Shown here piece by piece: positions 1-9,622 of a stretch of 64,000 bases of DNA. The notes under the pieces are model-generated. The model had not been told where the DNA came from. It saw only the letters and a list, made by a program, of their open reading frames with translations, and did no database searches. Each line of letters opens with the position of its first letter. The stretch's first letter is position 1. A program made the position numbers and the translations under genes. Source of the stretch: Polyangiaceae bacterium (lineage in GTDB: Bacteria; Myxococcota_A; Polyangia; Polyangiales; Polyangiaceae); NCBI GenBank assembly GCA_016712345.1, contig JADJRH010000001.1, positions 1-64,000 of the forward strand, read 5' to 3'.

Positions 1-1
1 C

Positions 2-157
2 ACAATTCCGGTTCTGCTCCGGCCCTGCCGAATTCAGGATACGCAGTTGGCCCATTTGGGATCCCTTCCCAAGAGCGGAAAGCCAGTTGCGACTTCGCGC
101 AATCGCGATCAGGCGTGGAAGACGATTGTTACAGAGATCAACGACCTCCTAAACTGA
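2..157 (+). CDS. TIR-domain protein, C-terminal end only (partial)
   Basis: An open frame enters from the left edge and stops at 155-157, giving 51 residues. It reads IPVLLRP...QDT...LGSLPKSGKPVATS.NRDQAW, which matches the last strand and helix of TIR_2-type domains (typically PVLLRP.dW.dt.f..L..LPkdgkPV..w.nrdeAw). TIR domains commonly hydrolyse NAD+ or make NAD-derived signals in bacterial immunity; the catalytic part is outside the window, so activity cannot be judged. The gene ends 23 bp before attC_1, as expected for a cassette gene in array orientation. Family assignment is by motif recognition only. Confidence 0.7.
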   Translation, partial: TIPVLLRPCRIQDTQLAHLGSLPKSGKPVATSRNRDQAWKTIVTEINDLLN

Positions 158-179
158 AGGATGACCCACGAAAGATGCT

Positions 180-280
180 GCCGAACCAGAAATTGGAGCT
201 GTCAATCCCCGACGCTGCGCAGAGCGTCCCTCGGCCGCTCTGCTTGCTTTCGGGGCTTGCAGCTCAATTTCACGTTGGGC
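180..280 (+). other. attC_1 recombination site
   Basis: Outer boxes GCCGAAC (180-186) and GTTGGGC (274-280), 101 bp, with nested inverted repeats between them. Cleavage is expected after G274. It closes the cassette of the partial TIR gene. Confidence 0.85.
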
Positions 281-497
281 ACACAGAATTTCTGGGTAGA
301 GGCGCTCATCTTTTTTCCCAGAAAGGCAGTGTCAGGCCTTGGCTTGAGGAAGCGTTGTTGAGTCTATTTTGAAGGCACATTTGATCAAGCTTTACCTGCT
401 ATCTTACCCTTCAGTTGCGATTCTGATTTGACAATGAGCGTGTCTGCGAGAGAGATGTTTCTACCCTCGGAAATAACATATCGCGTGGGGCGGTAAG

Positions 498-530
498 GTT
501 GACTGGTTGACTGGTTGACTGGTTGACCGG
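498..530 (+). repeat. TTGACTGG tandem repeat in A1
   Basis: Three TTGACTGG units plus a variant TTGACCGG unit. Confidence 0.85.
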
Positions 531-1086
531 TCGAGTGGAGGGCCCATTTCAATGGAGGCGCAGTCCGTCACCGGGTTTGGTCGCTTCGCTCCGGCAGCGG
601 TATTGTTGAGTCGAGACGGTTGCCCCACGAGTCGCGCTTCGCTTCTTTTCGAAAAAGGTAAAATGTACCCACGTGTACACAATAATTTGCGTAGCCTTCA
701 CATGGGTACGCTTGTCGCGCTTCGCTTGTTTTTGTCGGCATCGGCATGCAGTCGCCAACACGTCGGCATGGGTAGCTTCGGTGCGTGTACATATCGCGCT
801 TCGCTGAGTGTCAGGTGCGGTGATGTTTTTTCCGCAAGCCGTGCGGTTTTTCGAAGCGCTTAATTCGCACCTTCGGATGAACCACCTTGTATTTCGGTTC
901 CTCACGGCGAGGCGTCGTGGCTTTCGATACTTCGCGTTCGCGCTCGAAGGGCCAAGCCGCGCGTAGGCCGCGGCTCGGCCTTCCGACTTTCTTTTCGACT
1001 CGTCGGCGGTTGCATGTGCGCCAGCGTTTTCGTGAGCGTAGCGTTATCCCCCCCGAGCGCATCACCCTCGCGGCTACAGATTGTAC

Positions 1087-1114
1087 TTGACGGTCATGTT
1101 GATACGCGTAGTCT
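1087..1114 (+). promoter_or_regulatory. Outward-facing promoter, family A (copy A1)
   Basis: TTGACG, 16-bp spacer, TAGTCT. The same boxes and spacing recur in all eight A copies. It points through attC_2 toward the TIR gene starting 358 bp downstream. Confidence 0.55.
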
Positions 1115-1283
1115 ACGGCGCGTACGCAGCGGTTGGTGGGTTTATGGCGCGAAACTTGACCAGTGTACACATTCGGCGATCCTCATTTGGACGCCCTTGT
1201 GTACATTTATCGGACGCGCATTCCCCCTTCAAAACAAGCCGTGCGATGGTGCAAATTCGAGAGAAAGCTACCCAGCGTACGGT

Positions 1284-1387
1284 GCCCAACCAGGGGTTGG
1301 TTCTGACAAGCCCCGACGCTGCGCAGAGCGTCGCTGACGCGCCCCTCTGCTTGCTTTCGGGGCTTGCAGCACAACCCCACGTTGAGC
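1284..1387 (+). other. attC_2 recombination site
   Basis: GCCCAAC (1284-1290) and GTTGAGC (1381-1387), 104 bp; majority family-A attC type. Confidence 0.88.
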
Positions 1388-1471
1388 AGGTCATGCGGAT
1401 CAAGGACTACTCATCCTACCGGTCGACACCAGGCGCTTACGAATGATCATTAACCCATCGGCTCTTATTCA

Positions 1472-2623
1472 ATGACCGCGCACGAGGCAGCCTCCAACCC
1501 TCTTCGAGTGTTCATCGGATTCGCCGAGGAGGACCGGAGCTTCAAGGATGAACTGCTGAAGCATCTTACGCTCTTCGAGCAACTTGGTCACGTAGAGACA
1601 TGGTCCGTTGATGATGTCTACGCTGGAGATGACTGGAAGAAGGCTTTGGGGGTAGCGGTTCACAAGTCCGATGTCACCATACTGCTAATCAGTGTCGACT
1701 TTCTCGCAACGACTTTTGCGCAGGACGCGAGCCTACCACAAATACTCTCGCAGCTTGCAGCGACTGGCCGCAGTGTGGTGCCAGTTATCGTCAGGAGTTG
1801 CCTCTGGCAACACCATCCATGGATCGGCGCCCTTAAGCCTCTACCGCTAACTGGCGAAGCAATCGCAGCTTCCGACGGTAACGCCCGAGAGCACCTTCTT
1901 GCTGAAGTGGCCGCCGCGATTGTACGTGCCCGGCCGAGCGACTCTCTTCGGACGAAACTACCGCCATCAATGCAAGCTCAAGTAACGGAGTCTGCTGAGG
2001 CCGCCGATGATGAGCAAGGTCGAGGCGCTCGGCCTTACGGTCTGTTGCGCGCCAACAGAGTTTCACTTCGCCTCCTCGGGGGGGTAACCTTACTGGCGGC
2101 CACAGTCGCAACCCTTGTTAAGCTTTCCCGACTTGACAGCGGCATCGCGGCCGCTCCAGACCATCACCAAGCTGGTTGCGCTCCTGACCGTCAACTCTAC
2201 GACGGCGTGTGCGTTTCCAACAGAATGGTCGATTATCTTGAGTGTCTCCGCAATTGTGGCGCAATTAACGCTCTACACGAGGCCACCGCAGCAGCCCAGA
2301 AGCATGGCACGAATGCAAGCGGCAACGCTGACAGCGCCGTTCTTTCTGACGTAGGTAGTAGTTTCCGAACCCTCTCGGAGGCAGAACGTCGACACATTAT
2401 TGACTCGTGCAAGGAGGCCGCTCGTTCGGCGGGGCTGGCAGCCAACATCCTGGCGCCCCCAACCTCCTCAGTACCCTCACCACCCGGCACGCAGTGCGCA
2501 CAAGTCTTTGAAAAGTGCTCAGCAGACAGGCCTTGCTGCCCGAACATGCGATGCCAGCAAAACCTCTGCGTATATGTGCCGAAACCGAAATCCACTAACG
2601 CGGATGACATATATGATCCCTGA
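1472..2623 (+). CDS. TIR domain - transmembrane - cysteine-rich protein
   Basis: 383 residues starting at ATG 1472. Residues about 10-155 look like a TIR_2 domain: VFIGFAEEDRSFKDELLKHL, then W.VDDVYAGDDWKKAL and a VTILLISVDFLATTF strand. Where the usual catalytic Glu helix follows, the sequence reads AQDASLPQIL, so the nucleophile position is uncertain. About 198-218 is a likely membrane segment (LLGGVTLLAATVATLVKL). The remainder contains a C-terminal cluster with spacing C-x6-C-x5-CC-x4-C-x4-C, like small disulphide-knot modules, suggesting an extracytoplasmic part. The topology therefore places a cytoplasmic TIR domain against an external Cys-rich domain. It is the only gene of its cassette, 84 bp after attC_2, downstream of the A1 promoter. 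Function is inferred to be immune signalling; the external partner is unknown. Confidence 0.75.
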   Translation: MTAHEAASNPLRVFIGFAEEDRSFKDELLKHLTLFEQLGHVETWSVDDVYAGDDWKKALGVAVHKSDVTILLISVDFLATTFAQDASLPQILSQLAATGRSVVPVIVRSCLWQHHPWIGALKPLPLTGEAIAASDGNAREHLLAEVAAAIVRARPSDSLRTKLPPSMQAQVTESAEAADDEQGRGARPYGLLRANRVSLRLLGGVTLLAATVATLVKLSRLDSGIAAAPDHHQAGCAPDRQLYDGVCVSNRMVDYLECLRNCGAINALHEATAAAQKHGTNASGNADSAVLSDVGSSFRTLSEAERRHIIDSCKEAARSAGLAANILAPPTSSVPSPPGTQCAQVFEKCSADRPCCPNMRCQQNLCVYVPKPKSTNADDIYDP

Positions 2624-2708
2624 CAGTCGCGATCTTGACGCTCAACGAAAGCCGCTATGCTCTACCTTCGAACCAAGGGTATCAAAGATGACGCCACCGG
2701 AGGGCACT

Positions 2709-2781
2709 GCCCAACTCTCGGATGGAACCGGCAAGCAAGCTTACTTCGTGCGCTTGCTTGCGGCTCATCCGAACGTTGGGC
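2709..2781 (+). other. attC_3 recombination site
   Basis: GCCCAAC (2709-2715) and GTTGGGC (2775-2781), 73 bp, with a GCAAGC/GCTTGC internal stem. Its sequence is unlike the A/B/C attC types. Confidence 0.85.
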
Positions 2782-3875
2782 ACACAGAATTTTCTGGGTA
2801 GAGGCGCTCATCTTTTTTCCCAGAAAGGCAGTGTCAGTCCTTGGGGTGATGGAGCGTTGTTGAGTCTATTTTTTTGAGGCACATGCGACCACTCTTCATC
2901 GGATCTTACCCTTCAGTTGCTACCCTGAATTTGGAAAGCAGCGTGTGTGAGAGCGAGATTTTTTCCACCGTTCGGAATGACATGTCAGGTGGGCCGGTGA
3001 AGTTGAGTGGAAGTCCGTTGAGTGGAGGTTTCCATCGAATGGAGGCCTAATCTTTCACGGGGTTTGGTCGCTTCGCTCCGGTGGCGGTTTTGCTAAGTCG
3101 AAGCGGTTTCCCCACGAGTCGCGCTTCGCTTCTTTTCGAAAAGGTAGAATGTACCCACGTGTACACAATAATTGCGGTAGCCTTCACATGGGTACACTTG
3201 TCGCGCTTCGCTTGTTTTTGTCGGCATCCGCGTTCAGTCGCTAACACGTCGGCATGGGTAGCTGCGGTGCGTGTACACACATCGCGCTTCGCTGAATGTC
3301 AGATGCGGTGATGTTTTTTTCTGCGGGCCGCACGGTTTTTCGAAACGTTTCATTCGCACCTTCGGATAAGCCGCCTTGTACTTCGGTTCCTCACGGTGAG
3401 GCGCCTTTGCTTTCGATACTTCGCGTTCGCGCTCGAAGGGCCAAGCCGCGCGTAGGCCGCGGCTCGGCCTTCCGGCTTTCTTTTCGATTCGCGGGCGGTC
3501 GTGTGTACACCGGGCCTCTCGTGAGGTCGACGTCATGCGTGCAAGCCCCGAGCGCATCACTCTTGCGGTCACAGATTGTGCTTGACGGTCAATTTGATCC
3601 GCGTAGTCTACGAGGCGTACGCAGCGGTTGGTGGGTTATGGCGCGAAACTTGACCAGTGTACACACCCGGCGTTCTTCATTTGGACGGCCTTGTGTACAT
3701 TTATCGCGGGCGCATTTCCCCTTCAAAACAAGCCGTGCGATGGTGCAAATTCGAGAGAAATCTACCCAGCGTACGGTGCCCAACCAGGGGTTGGTTCTGA
3801 CAAGCCCCGACGCTGCGCAGAGCGTCGCTGACGCGCCCCTCTGCTTGCTTTCGGGGCTTGCAGCACAACCCCACG
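2776..3875 (+). other. Non-coding cassette A2
   Basis: The most divergent family-A copy and the only one lacking the TTGACTGG repeat; that position holds irregular GTTGAGTGG-like sequence near 3001-3030. Promoter TTGACG 3582-3587, TAGTCT 3604-3609. A 201-codon open frame (3296-3901) runs into the attC but is broken in sister copies. Confidence 0.72.
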
Positions 3876-3881
3876 TTGGGC
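3778..3881 (+). other. attC_4 recombination site
   Basis: GCCCAAC (3778-3784) and GTTGGGC (3875-3881), 104 bp, family-A type. Confidence 0.88.
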
Positions 3882-5026
3882 CCACAGAATTTTCTGGGTA
3901 GAGGCGCTCATGTTTTTTCTCAGAAAGGCAGTGTCAGTCCTTGGGGTGAGAAAGCGTTGTTGTGTCTATTTTTGAATGCACATTTGATCACGCTTACCCG
4001 GCACCTTACCCTCTGGTCAGGATCCTGAATTTGACGATGAGCGTGTCTGCGAGAGAGATGTTTCTACCCTCGGAAATGACATATCGCGTGGGGCGGTAAA
4101 GTTGACTGGTTGACTGGTTGGCTGCTTGACTGGTTGGCTGGTTGACTGGTTGACTGGTTGAACTGGTTGACTAGTTGAGTCGAGGGGCCCAGTTTCAATG
4201 GAGGCACAGTCGGTCACCGGGTTTGGTCGCTTCGCTCCGGCAGCGGTATTGTTGAGTCGAGACGGTCGCCCCACGAGTCGCGCTTCGCTTCTTTTCGAAA
4301 AGGTAGAATGTACCCACGTGTACACAATAATTTGGACGGCCTTCACGTGGGTACACTTGTCGCGCTTCGCTTGTTTTTGTCGGCATCGGCGTGCAGTCGC
4401 CAACACGTCGGCATGGGTAGCTTCGGTGCGTGTACACATATCGCGCTTCGCGGAGTATCAGTTGCGGTGATGTTTTCCGCAATCCGTACGGTTCTTCGAA
4501 ACGCTCCATTCGCACCTGCGGATGAGCGGCCTTGCACTTCGGTTCCTCACGGCGAGGCGTCGTGGCTTTCGATACTTCGCGTTCGCGCTCGAAGGGCCAA
4601 GCCGCGCGTAGGCCGCGGCTCGGCCTTCCGGTTTTCTTTTCGAATCGTCGGCGGTCGCATGTACGCCCTGCGTTTTCGTGAGCGCGGCGTTATCCCCCCG
4701 AGCGCATCACCCTCGCGGCTACAGATTGTACTTGACGGTCATGTTGATACGCGTAGTCTACGGCGCGTACGCAGCGGTTGGTGGGTCTATGGCGCGAAAC
4801 TTGACCAGTGTACACATTCGGCGATCCTCATTTGGATGCTCTTGTGTACATTTATCGGACGCACATTTCCCCTTCAAAACAAGCCGTGCGGTGGTGCAAA
4901 TTCGAGAGAAATCTACCCAGCGTACGGTGCCCAACCAGGGGTTGGTTCTGACAAGCCCCGACGCTGCGCAGAGCGTCGCTGACGCGCCCCTCTGCTTGCT
5001 TTCGGGGCTTGCAGCTCAACCCCACG
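3876..5026 (+). other. Non-coding cassette A3
   Basis: Family A. Promoter TTGACG 4732-4737, TAGTCT 4754-4759. Its tandem repeat (4101-4179) is irregular, with TTGGCTGG and TTGAACTGG variants. Confidence 0.75.
4101..4179 (+). repeat. Degenerate TTGACTGG tandem repeat in A3
   Basis: About nine imperfect 8-bp units. Confidence 0.8.
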
Positions 5027-5032
5027 TTGGGC
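4929..5032 (+). other. attC_5 recombination site
   Basis: GCCCAAC (4929-4935) and GTTGGGC (5026-5032), 104 bp, family-A type. Confidence 0.88.
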
Positions 5033-6147
5033 ACACAGAATTTCTGGGTAGAGGCGCTCATCTTTTTTCCCAGAAAGGCAGTGTCAGGCCTTGGCTTGAG
5101 GAAGCGTTGTTGAGTCTATTTTGAAGGCACATTTGATCAAGCTTTACCTGCTATCTTACCCTTCAGTTGCGATTCTGAATTTGACAATGAGCGTGTCTGC
5201 GAGAGAGATGTTTCTACCCTCGGAAATAACATATCGCGTGGGGCGGTAAGGTTGACTGGTTGACTGGTTGACTGGTTGACTGGTTGACTGGTTGACTGGT
5301 TGACTGGTCGAGTGGAGGGCCCAATTTCAATGGAGGCGCAGTCCGTCACCGGGTACGGTCGCTTCGCTCCGGCAGCGGTATTGTTGAGTCGAGACGGTTG
5401 CCCCACGAGTCGCGCTTCGCTTGTTTTCGAAAAGGTAGAATGTACCACGTGTACACAATAATTCGGACGACCTTCACATGGGTACACTTGTCGCGCTTCG
5501 CTTGTTTTTGTCGGCATCGGCGTGCAGTCGCCAACACGTCGGCATGGGTAGCTTTGGTGCGTGTACACATATCGCGCTTCGCGGAGTATCAGGTGCGGTG
5601 CCGTTTTTTTTCAAGCCGTACGGTTTTTCGAAGCGCTTGATTCGCACCTTCGGATAAGCCGGCCTTGTACTTCGGTTCCTCACGGCGAGGCGTCTTTGCT
5701 TTCGATACTTCGCGTTCGCGCGTAGGCCGCGGCTCGGCCTTCCGGCTTTCTTTTCCACTCGTCGGCGGTCGCATGTACGCCGGGTATTTCGTGAGGTTGG
5801 CGTTATGCTTGCACGCGCCAAGCGCCATCACCCGCGCGGCCACAGATTGTACTTGACGGTCATTTTGATACGCGTAGTCTACGACGCGTACGCAGCGGTT
5901 GGTGGGTTTATGGCGCGAAACTTGACCAGTGTACACATTCGGCGATCCTCATTCGGACGGCCTTGTGTACATTTATCGGACGCGCATTTCACCTTCAAAA
6001 CAAGCCGTGCGGCGTTGCAAATTCGAGAACACTCTACCCAGCGTACGGTGCCCAACCAGGGGTTGGTTCTGACAAACCCCGACGCTGCGCAGAGCGTCGC
6101 TGACGCGCCCCTCTGCTTGCTTTCGGGGCTTGCAGCACAACCCCACG
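5027..6147 (+). other. Non-coding cassette A4
   Basis: Family A. Promoter TTGACG 5853-5858, TAGTCT 5875-5880. The 5' arm of the GC-rich hairpin is deleted here (after 5720), leaving only the 3' arm, so this stem is not essential for maintenance of the cassette. Confidence 0.75.
5251..5310 (+). repeat. TTGACTGG tandem repeat in A4
   Basis: About seven near-perfect 8-bp units. Confidence 0.88.
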
Positions 6148-6153
6148 TTGGAC
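6050..6153 (+). other. attC_6 recombination site
   Basis: GCCCAAC (6050-6056) and GTTGGAC (6147-6153), 104 bp. The right box differs at one base (A) because it belongs to the start of the sigma cassette. Confidence 0.87.
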
Positions 6154-7502
6154 CTACAAAATAGCGCCTTTCCAAATGGTATAACCCATTGAGATTTGGT
6201 GCGGACCCAGCGACTCAGTTGCACACAAATGTACACTCGACCTGACTATCAAGTCGATTTGCACAATGCGTTTTGGGGATTGAAAAAGCGAGCGCAGGCG
6301 GGGCGAAAATGGAAGCTCAGGTTTGGGATGGTTTCAGGTCCATCTTTGGTGCACGGCTCGCCCGGTCGCGGTGGAGCGCGGCCTTGATGTCGTCTCGTGC
6401 TCGTCGAATGCGATCGTAAGTCGAGGCCGGACTGATATTTTCACTCTCGGCAATGTCTTCGATCGGTACGGCCAAAATGGTGAATGCATAAAAAGCGCGC
6501 CAATATCTCGGCTTCGTGGCCTGACTCAACCAGTCGAGTCGTTCGGTCAACTTCTGTTCTTCTTCTTTTTCGATTAGCAAGTCGAGTGGAGTCGTGCTCG
6601 TCGCTGTTGGATGGGGAGACTCCTGACAATCGAGCAGATCCCACAATTCGCCCAGCGTTTCTTGTTCACCGAGCGCTTTGAGCACCGACCGGTTTCGTGC
6701 CACTCGGCGCGCCATTACCGCGACAAATCCATACGCAGTTGAGTTGATGGGAGGTTGACTGCTGTGTCCGCGGCTTATTGCAACGCGAATTAACTCCGCC
6801 AAGATCTCTTGAATCAGGTCAGGAATGTGACGAGGAGTTACGCGGTGTCGGCGCAAGATCCTTTCGATCACCGGGCGAAGTGAATTCAGGTCGCGGGCTT
6901 GTGGTTCGGGTAAGTAGAGCGATGGGAAGTGGTTACCACGGCGACCCGGCGCGCTCTTCACCCACTTGTCCGGCGCGTTTGGGGGCCACTTGATTTCATC
7001 GGTTTTTTCAGGCTCAACAGCATTCGCAGCTCCGAAAATTCGAGCTGCGGACAAATCACGACTATTCTTTTCCATGGGCATGCTCTCCGTGTGAGCGGGG
7101 GGCAGGTCAAGGGGCCGTTCGGTGTTGCAAGCACCGGGCGGCTCCGTTTTATTTTGTACAAACTCGTTGACACAACGCCGCGGTTGCGTACACCGCCTTT
7201 CTGACCTGACAGTCGAGTGCACGGTCGAAAGTCAGTATCCATCGGAGCCATTCGGGGTGGTGCGCAAAATGGACGCGATTCGAAAAATTAGACTGCAAGG
7301 CGACTCAACTGTGCGGAATGGAACGTAACTTTTTTTCACAGTTGACTACAGATTCAGATTCGGAATACGATGCTCCAAAACATGGGTCGTAGCAATCCCC
7401 AGAGGTCCAACCAGGGGTTGGTTCTGACAAGCCCCGACGCTGCGCAGAGCGTCGCTGACGCGCCCCTCTGCTTGCTTTCGGGGCTTGCAGCACAACCCCA
7501 CG
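6148..7502. other. Sigma-factor cassette, copy 1
   Basis: Begins TTGGACCTACAAAATAGCG and contains one gene on the minus strand (6317-7075). The 330 bp between the gene start and attC_7 hold the likely promoter/operator region, including a CAACTGTG/CACAGTTG inverted repeat near 7309-7343. Confidence 0.85.
6317..7075 (-). CDS. ECF-like sigma-70 family RNA polymerase sigma factor, copy 1
   Basis: 252 residues. Residues about 65-130 match sigma region 2 (PRHIPDLIQEILAELIRVA, then TAYGFVAVMARRVARNRS); about 175-233 match region 4 with a helix-turn-helix (PIEDIAESENISPASTYDRI). No region 3 is evident, as in ECF-type factors. The start chosen is MEKNSRD, preceded by GGAG at 9 bp; it is the only start shared by all four copies. 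It would redirect RNA polymerase to a specific promoter set; its target is unknown. It lies opposite to the array direction, so it must use its own promoter. No anti-sigma gene is adjacent. The three other copies differ by scattered substitutions. Confidence 0.85.
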   Translation of the reverse strand: MEKNSRDLSAARIFGAANAVEPEKTDEIKWPPNAPDKWVKSAPGRRGNHFPSLYLPEPQARDLNSLRPVIERILRRHRVTPRHIPDLIQEILAELIRVAISRGHSSQPPINSTAYGFVAVMARRVARNRSVLKALGEQETLGELWDLLDCQESPHPTATSTTPLDLLIEKEEEQKLTERLDWLSQATKPRYWRAFYAFTILAVPIEDIAESENISPASTYDRIRRARDDIKAALHRDRASRAPKMDLKPSQT

Positions 7503-7508
7503 TTGGGC
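7405..7508 (+). other. attC_7 recombination site
   Basis: GTCCAAC (7405-7411) and GTTGGGC (7502-7508), 104 bp; the core is the same as the family-A attC. Confidence 0.88.
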
Positions 7509-8612
7509 ACACAGAATTTCTGGGTAGAGGCGCTCATCTTTTTTCCCAGAAAGGCAGTGTCAGGCCTTGGCTTGAGGAAGCGTTGTTGAGTCTATTTTGA
7601 AGGCACATTTGATCAAGCTTTACCTGCTATCTTACCCTTCAGTTGCGATTCTGAATTTGACAATGAGCGTGTCTGCGAGAGAGATGTTTCTACCCTCGGA
7701 AATAACATATCGCGTGGGGCGGTAAGGTTGACTGGTTGACTGGTTGACTGGTTGACCGGTCGAGTGGAGGGCCCAATTTCAATGGAGGCGCAGTCCGTCA
7801 CCGGGTTTGGTCGCTTCGCTCCGGCAGCGGTATTGTTGAGTCGAGACGGTTGCCCCACGAGTCGCGCTTCGCTTCTTTTCGAAAAGGTAAAATGTACCCA
7901 CGTGTACACAATAATTTGCGTAGCCTTCACATGGGTACGCTTGTCGCGCTTCGCTTGTTTTTGTCGGCATCGGCATGCAGTCGCCAACACGTCGGCATGG
8001 GTAGCTTCGGTGCGTGTACACATATCGCGCTTCGCTGAGTGTCAGGTGCGGTGATGTTTTTTCCGCAAGCCGTGCGGTTTTTCGAAGCGCTTAATTCGCA
8101 CCTTCGGATGAACCACCTTGTATTTCGGTTCCTCACGGCGAGGCGTCGTGGCTTTCGATACTTCGCGTTCGCGCTCGAAGGGCCAAGCCGCGCGTAGGCC
8201 GCGGCTCGGCCTTCCGACTTTCTTTTCGACTCGTCGGCGGTTGCATGTGCGCCAGCGTTTTCGTGAGCGTAGCGTTATCCCCCCCGAGCGCATCACCCTC
8301 GCGGCTACAGATTGTACTTGACGGTCATGTTGATACGCGTAGTCTACGGCGCGTACGCAGCGGTTGGTGGGTTTATGGCGCGAAACTTGACCAGTGTACA
8401 CATTCGGCGATCCTCATTTGGACGCCCTTGTGTACATTTATCGGACGCGCATTCCCCCTTCAAAACAAGCCGTGCGATGGTGCAAATTCGAGAGAAAGCT
8501 ACCCAGCGTACGGTGCCCAACCAGGGGTTGGTTCTGACAAGCCCCGACGCTGCGCAGAGCGTCGCTGACGCGCCCCTCTGCTTGCTTTCGGGGCTTGCAG
8601 CACAACCCCACG
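7503..8612 (+). other. Non-coding cassette A5
   Basis: Nearly identical to A1, differing by a few bases including two single-base indels. Promoter TTGACG 8318-8323, TAGTCT 8340-8345, pointing at the ParA-like gene that starts 322 bp later. Confidence 0.77.
7726..7758 (+). repeat. TTGACTGG tandem repeat in A5
   Basis: Same unit count and order as A1. Confidence 0.85.
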
Positions 8613-8618
8613 TTCGGC
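8515..8618 (+). other. attC_8 recombination site
   Basis: GCCCAAC (8515-8521) and GTTCGGC (8612-8618), 104 bp; the right box has C in place of the usual purine at position 4. Confidence 0.82.
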
Positions 8619-8666
8619 TGATGGGTGAGACAACTGACATATTAGAACACGAAAGCAGAGGCACTC

Positions 8667-9617
8667 ATGGCGATCAAGGCGTCCGTCATCAACTTCAAGG
8701 GCGGCGTTGGCAAGACGACACTAGCCTTTCACCTCTCGGCCCATCTCGCTCGGACGCACCGCGTCCTGATGATTGACGTTGATCACCAATCCAGCCTTTC
8801 GGCCGTTGTACTTTCAGCGCGCCTGTGGCAACAGTGTCAACAAAGTGGATTGACGTCGAACCGCATTTTTGAAGCATACTGCAATAGGCGAGTGCTCGCA
8901 CCGGGCGCCGAGATCATCTTCAAGAATCCGCTGCATGCGCGGCAGCCGAAGTACAATTTTTATCCAAATCTCGATATCGTACCAGCACAGTTTGAGCTCG
9001 ACGACACCGAGATCGAGATGGCGAACACCAGTATCGGTGGCTCAACTGTAGCTGAATGGGACAAGCGAACTTTGCTGGCAGAGTGGCTAGATCGTGCGAA
9101 CGCCGACACTAACTACGACTACATTATCTTCGATTGCCCCCCTGCCACGAAGCTTGTCAGCCAAAACGCGCTTGCTGCCAGCAAGTACTTTGTCGTACCA
9201 GTCATTCCCGATGATCTCTCGACACGCGGCGTCGCCCACTTCCTTACCCTTGTATCGGGAAAGATCGATGCACGGCTCGAGCACTTGCGAACAGCCGCAC
9301 CGATCGCGCCCAGTAGCGTCCCGAAAAATTACGTCACGGGCACGAAGCTCGCGGCCATCGTTCCCTTCATGGCAAAGTCCGCCGGTCGTGCGAAATCAGG
9401 CATGACGAATATTCACACCCGAAATCTGACCGGCCTAAAGATCCGATACAAGAACGATGTAATAGGAACTACCATTAAGCACATGACAGGGATACCAGAG
9501 AGTACGGCGATGGGGTGGCCAGTGTGGAATGTTCAAGGGCAAACTGCCAACATATCCCCGGCTGTCATTAAAATGATGAGTGATGCTTGCAGCGCCGTTG
9601 CTCAGCGGTTGGTTTGA
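8667..9617 (+). CDS. ParA/MinD-like ATPase
   Basis: 316 residues. The deviant Walker A motif KGGVGKTT is at residues 11-18, MIDVDHQSS at 35-43 fits the switch/A' region, and YDYIIFDCPPATK at 150-162 is Walker B. The family uses ATP-dependent dimerisation on DNA or membrane to position plasmids, chromosomes or protein cargo. This one is longer than MinD-type proteins and has a basic segment around residues 225-265 (KLAAIVPFMAKSAGRAKSGM). AGAGG lies before the ATG. The next gene starts 5 bp after its stop, so the two are probably co-translated. A ParA-like system in an integron cassette, with no ParB-like partner, is unusual; it could position something other than DNA. Fold certain, role not. 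Confidence 0.85.
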   Translation: MAIKASVINFKGGVGKTTLAFHLSAHLARTHRVLMIDVDHQSSLSAVVLSARLWQQCQQSGLTSNRIFEAYCNRRVLAPGAEIIFKNPLHARQPKYNFYPNLDIVPAQFELDDTEIEMANTSIGGSTVAEWDKRTLLAEWLDRANADTNYDYIIFDCPPATKLVSQNALAASKYFVVPVIPDDLSTRGVAHFLTLVSGKIDARLEHLRTAAPIAPSSVPKNYVTGTKLAAIVPFMAKSAGRAKSGMTNIHTRNLTGLKIRYKNDVIGTTIKHMTGIPESTAMGWPVWNVQGQTANISPAVIKMMSDACSAVAQRLV

Positions 9618-9622
9618 TATCC

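Larger units (their letters stand above)
275..1381 (+). other. Non-coding cassette A1
   Basis: Family A, no credible gene. In order: a cassette-start hairpin (TTTCTGGG/CCCAGAAA), an 8-bp tandem repeat (498-530), a GTACCCACGTG...ACATGGGTAC stem around 665-709, several TCGCGCTTCGCT motifs, a GC-rich hairpin (950-961 pairing 969-980), a promoter (TTGACG 1087-1092, 16 bp, TAGTCT 1109-1114), and a GTGTACAC/GTGTACAT pair at 1163 and 1199, 36 bp apart. Open frames in it differ between copies: A1 and A5 are almost identical yet differ by a single A in the run near 655, which shifts every frame. It precedes the TIR cassette. Confidence 0.75.

Noticed and set aside
275..1381. A/B/C cassettes as MITEs or insertion sequences
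   Set aside because: No terminal inverted repeats or target duplications; each unit is bounded exactly by attC cleavage sites.
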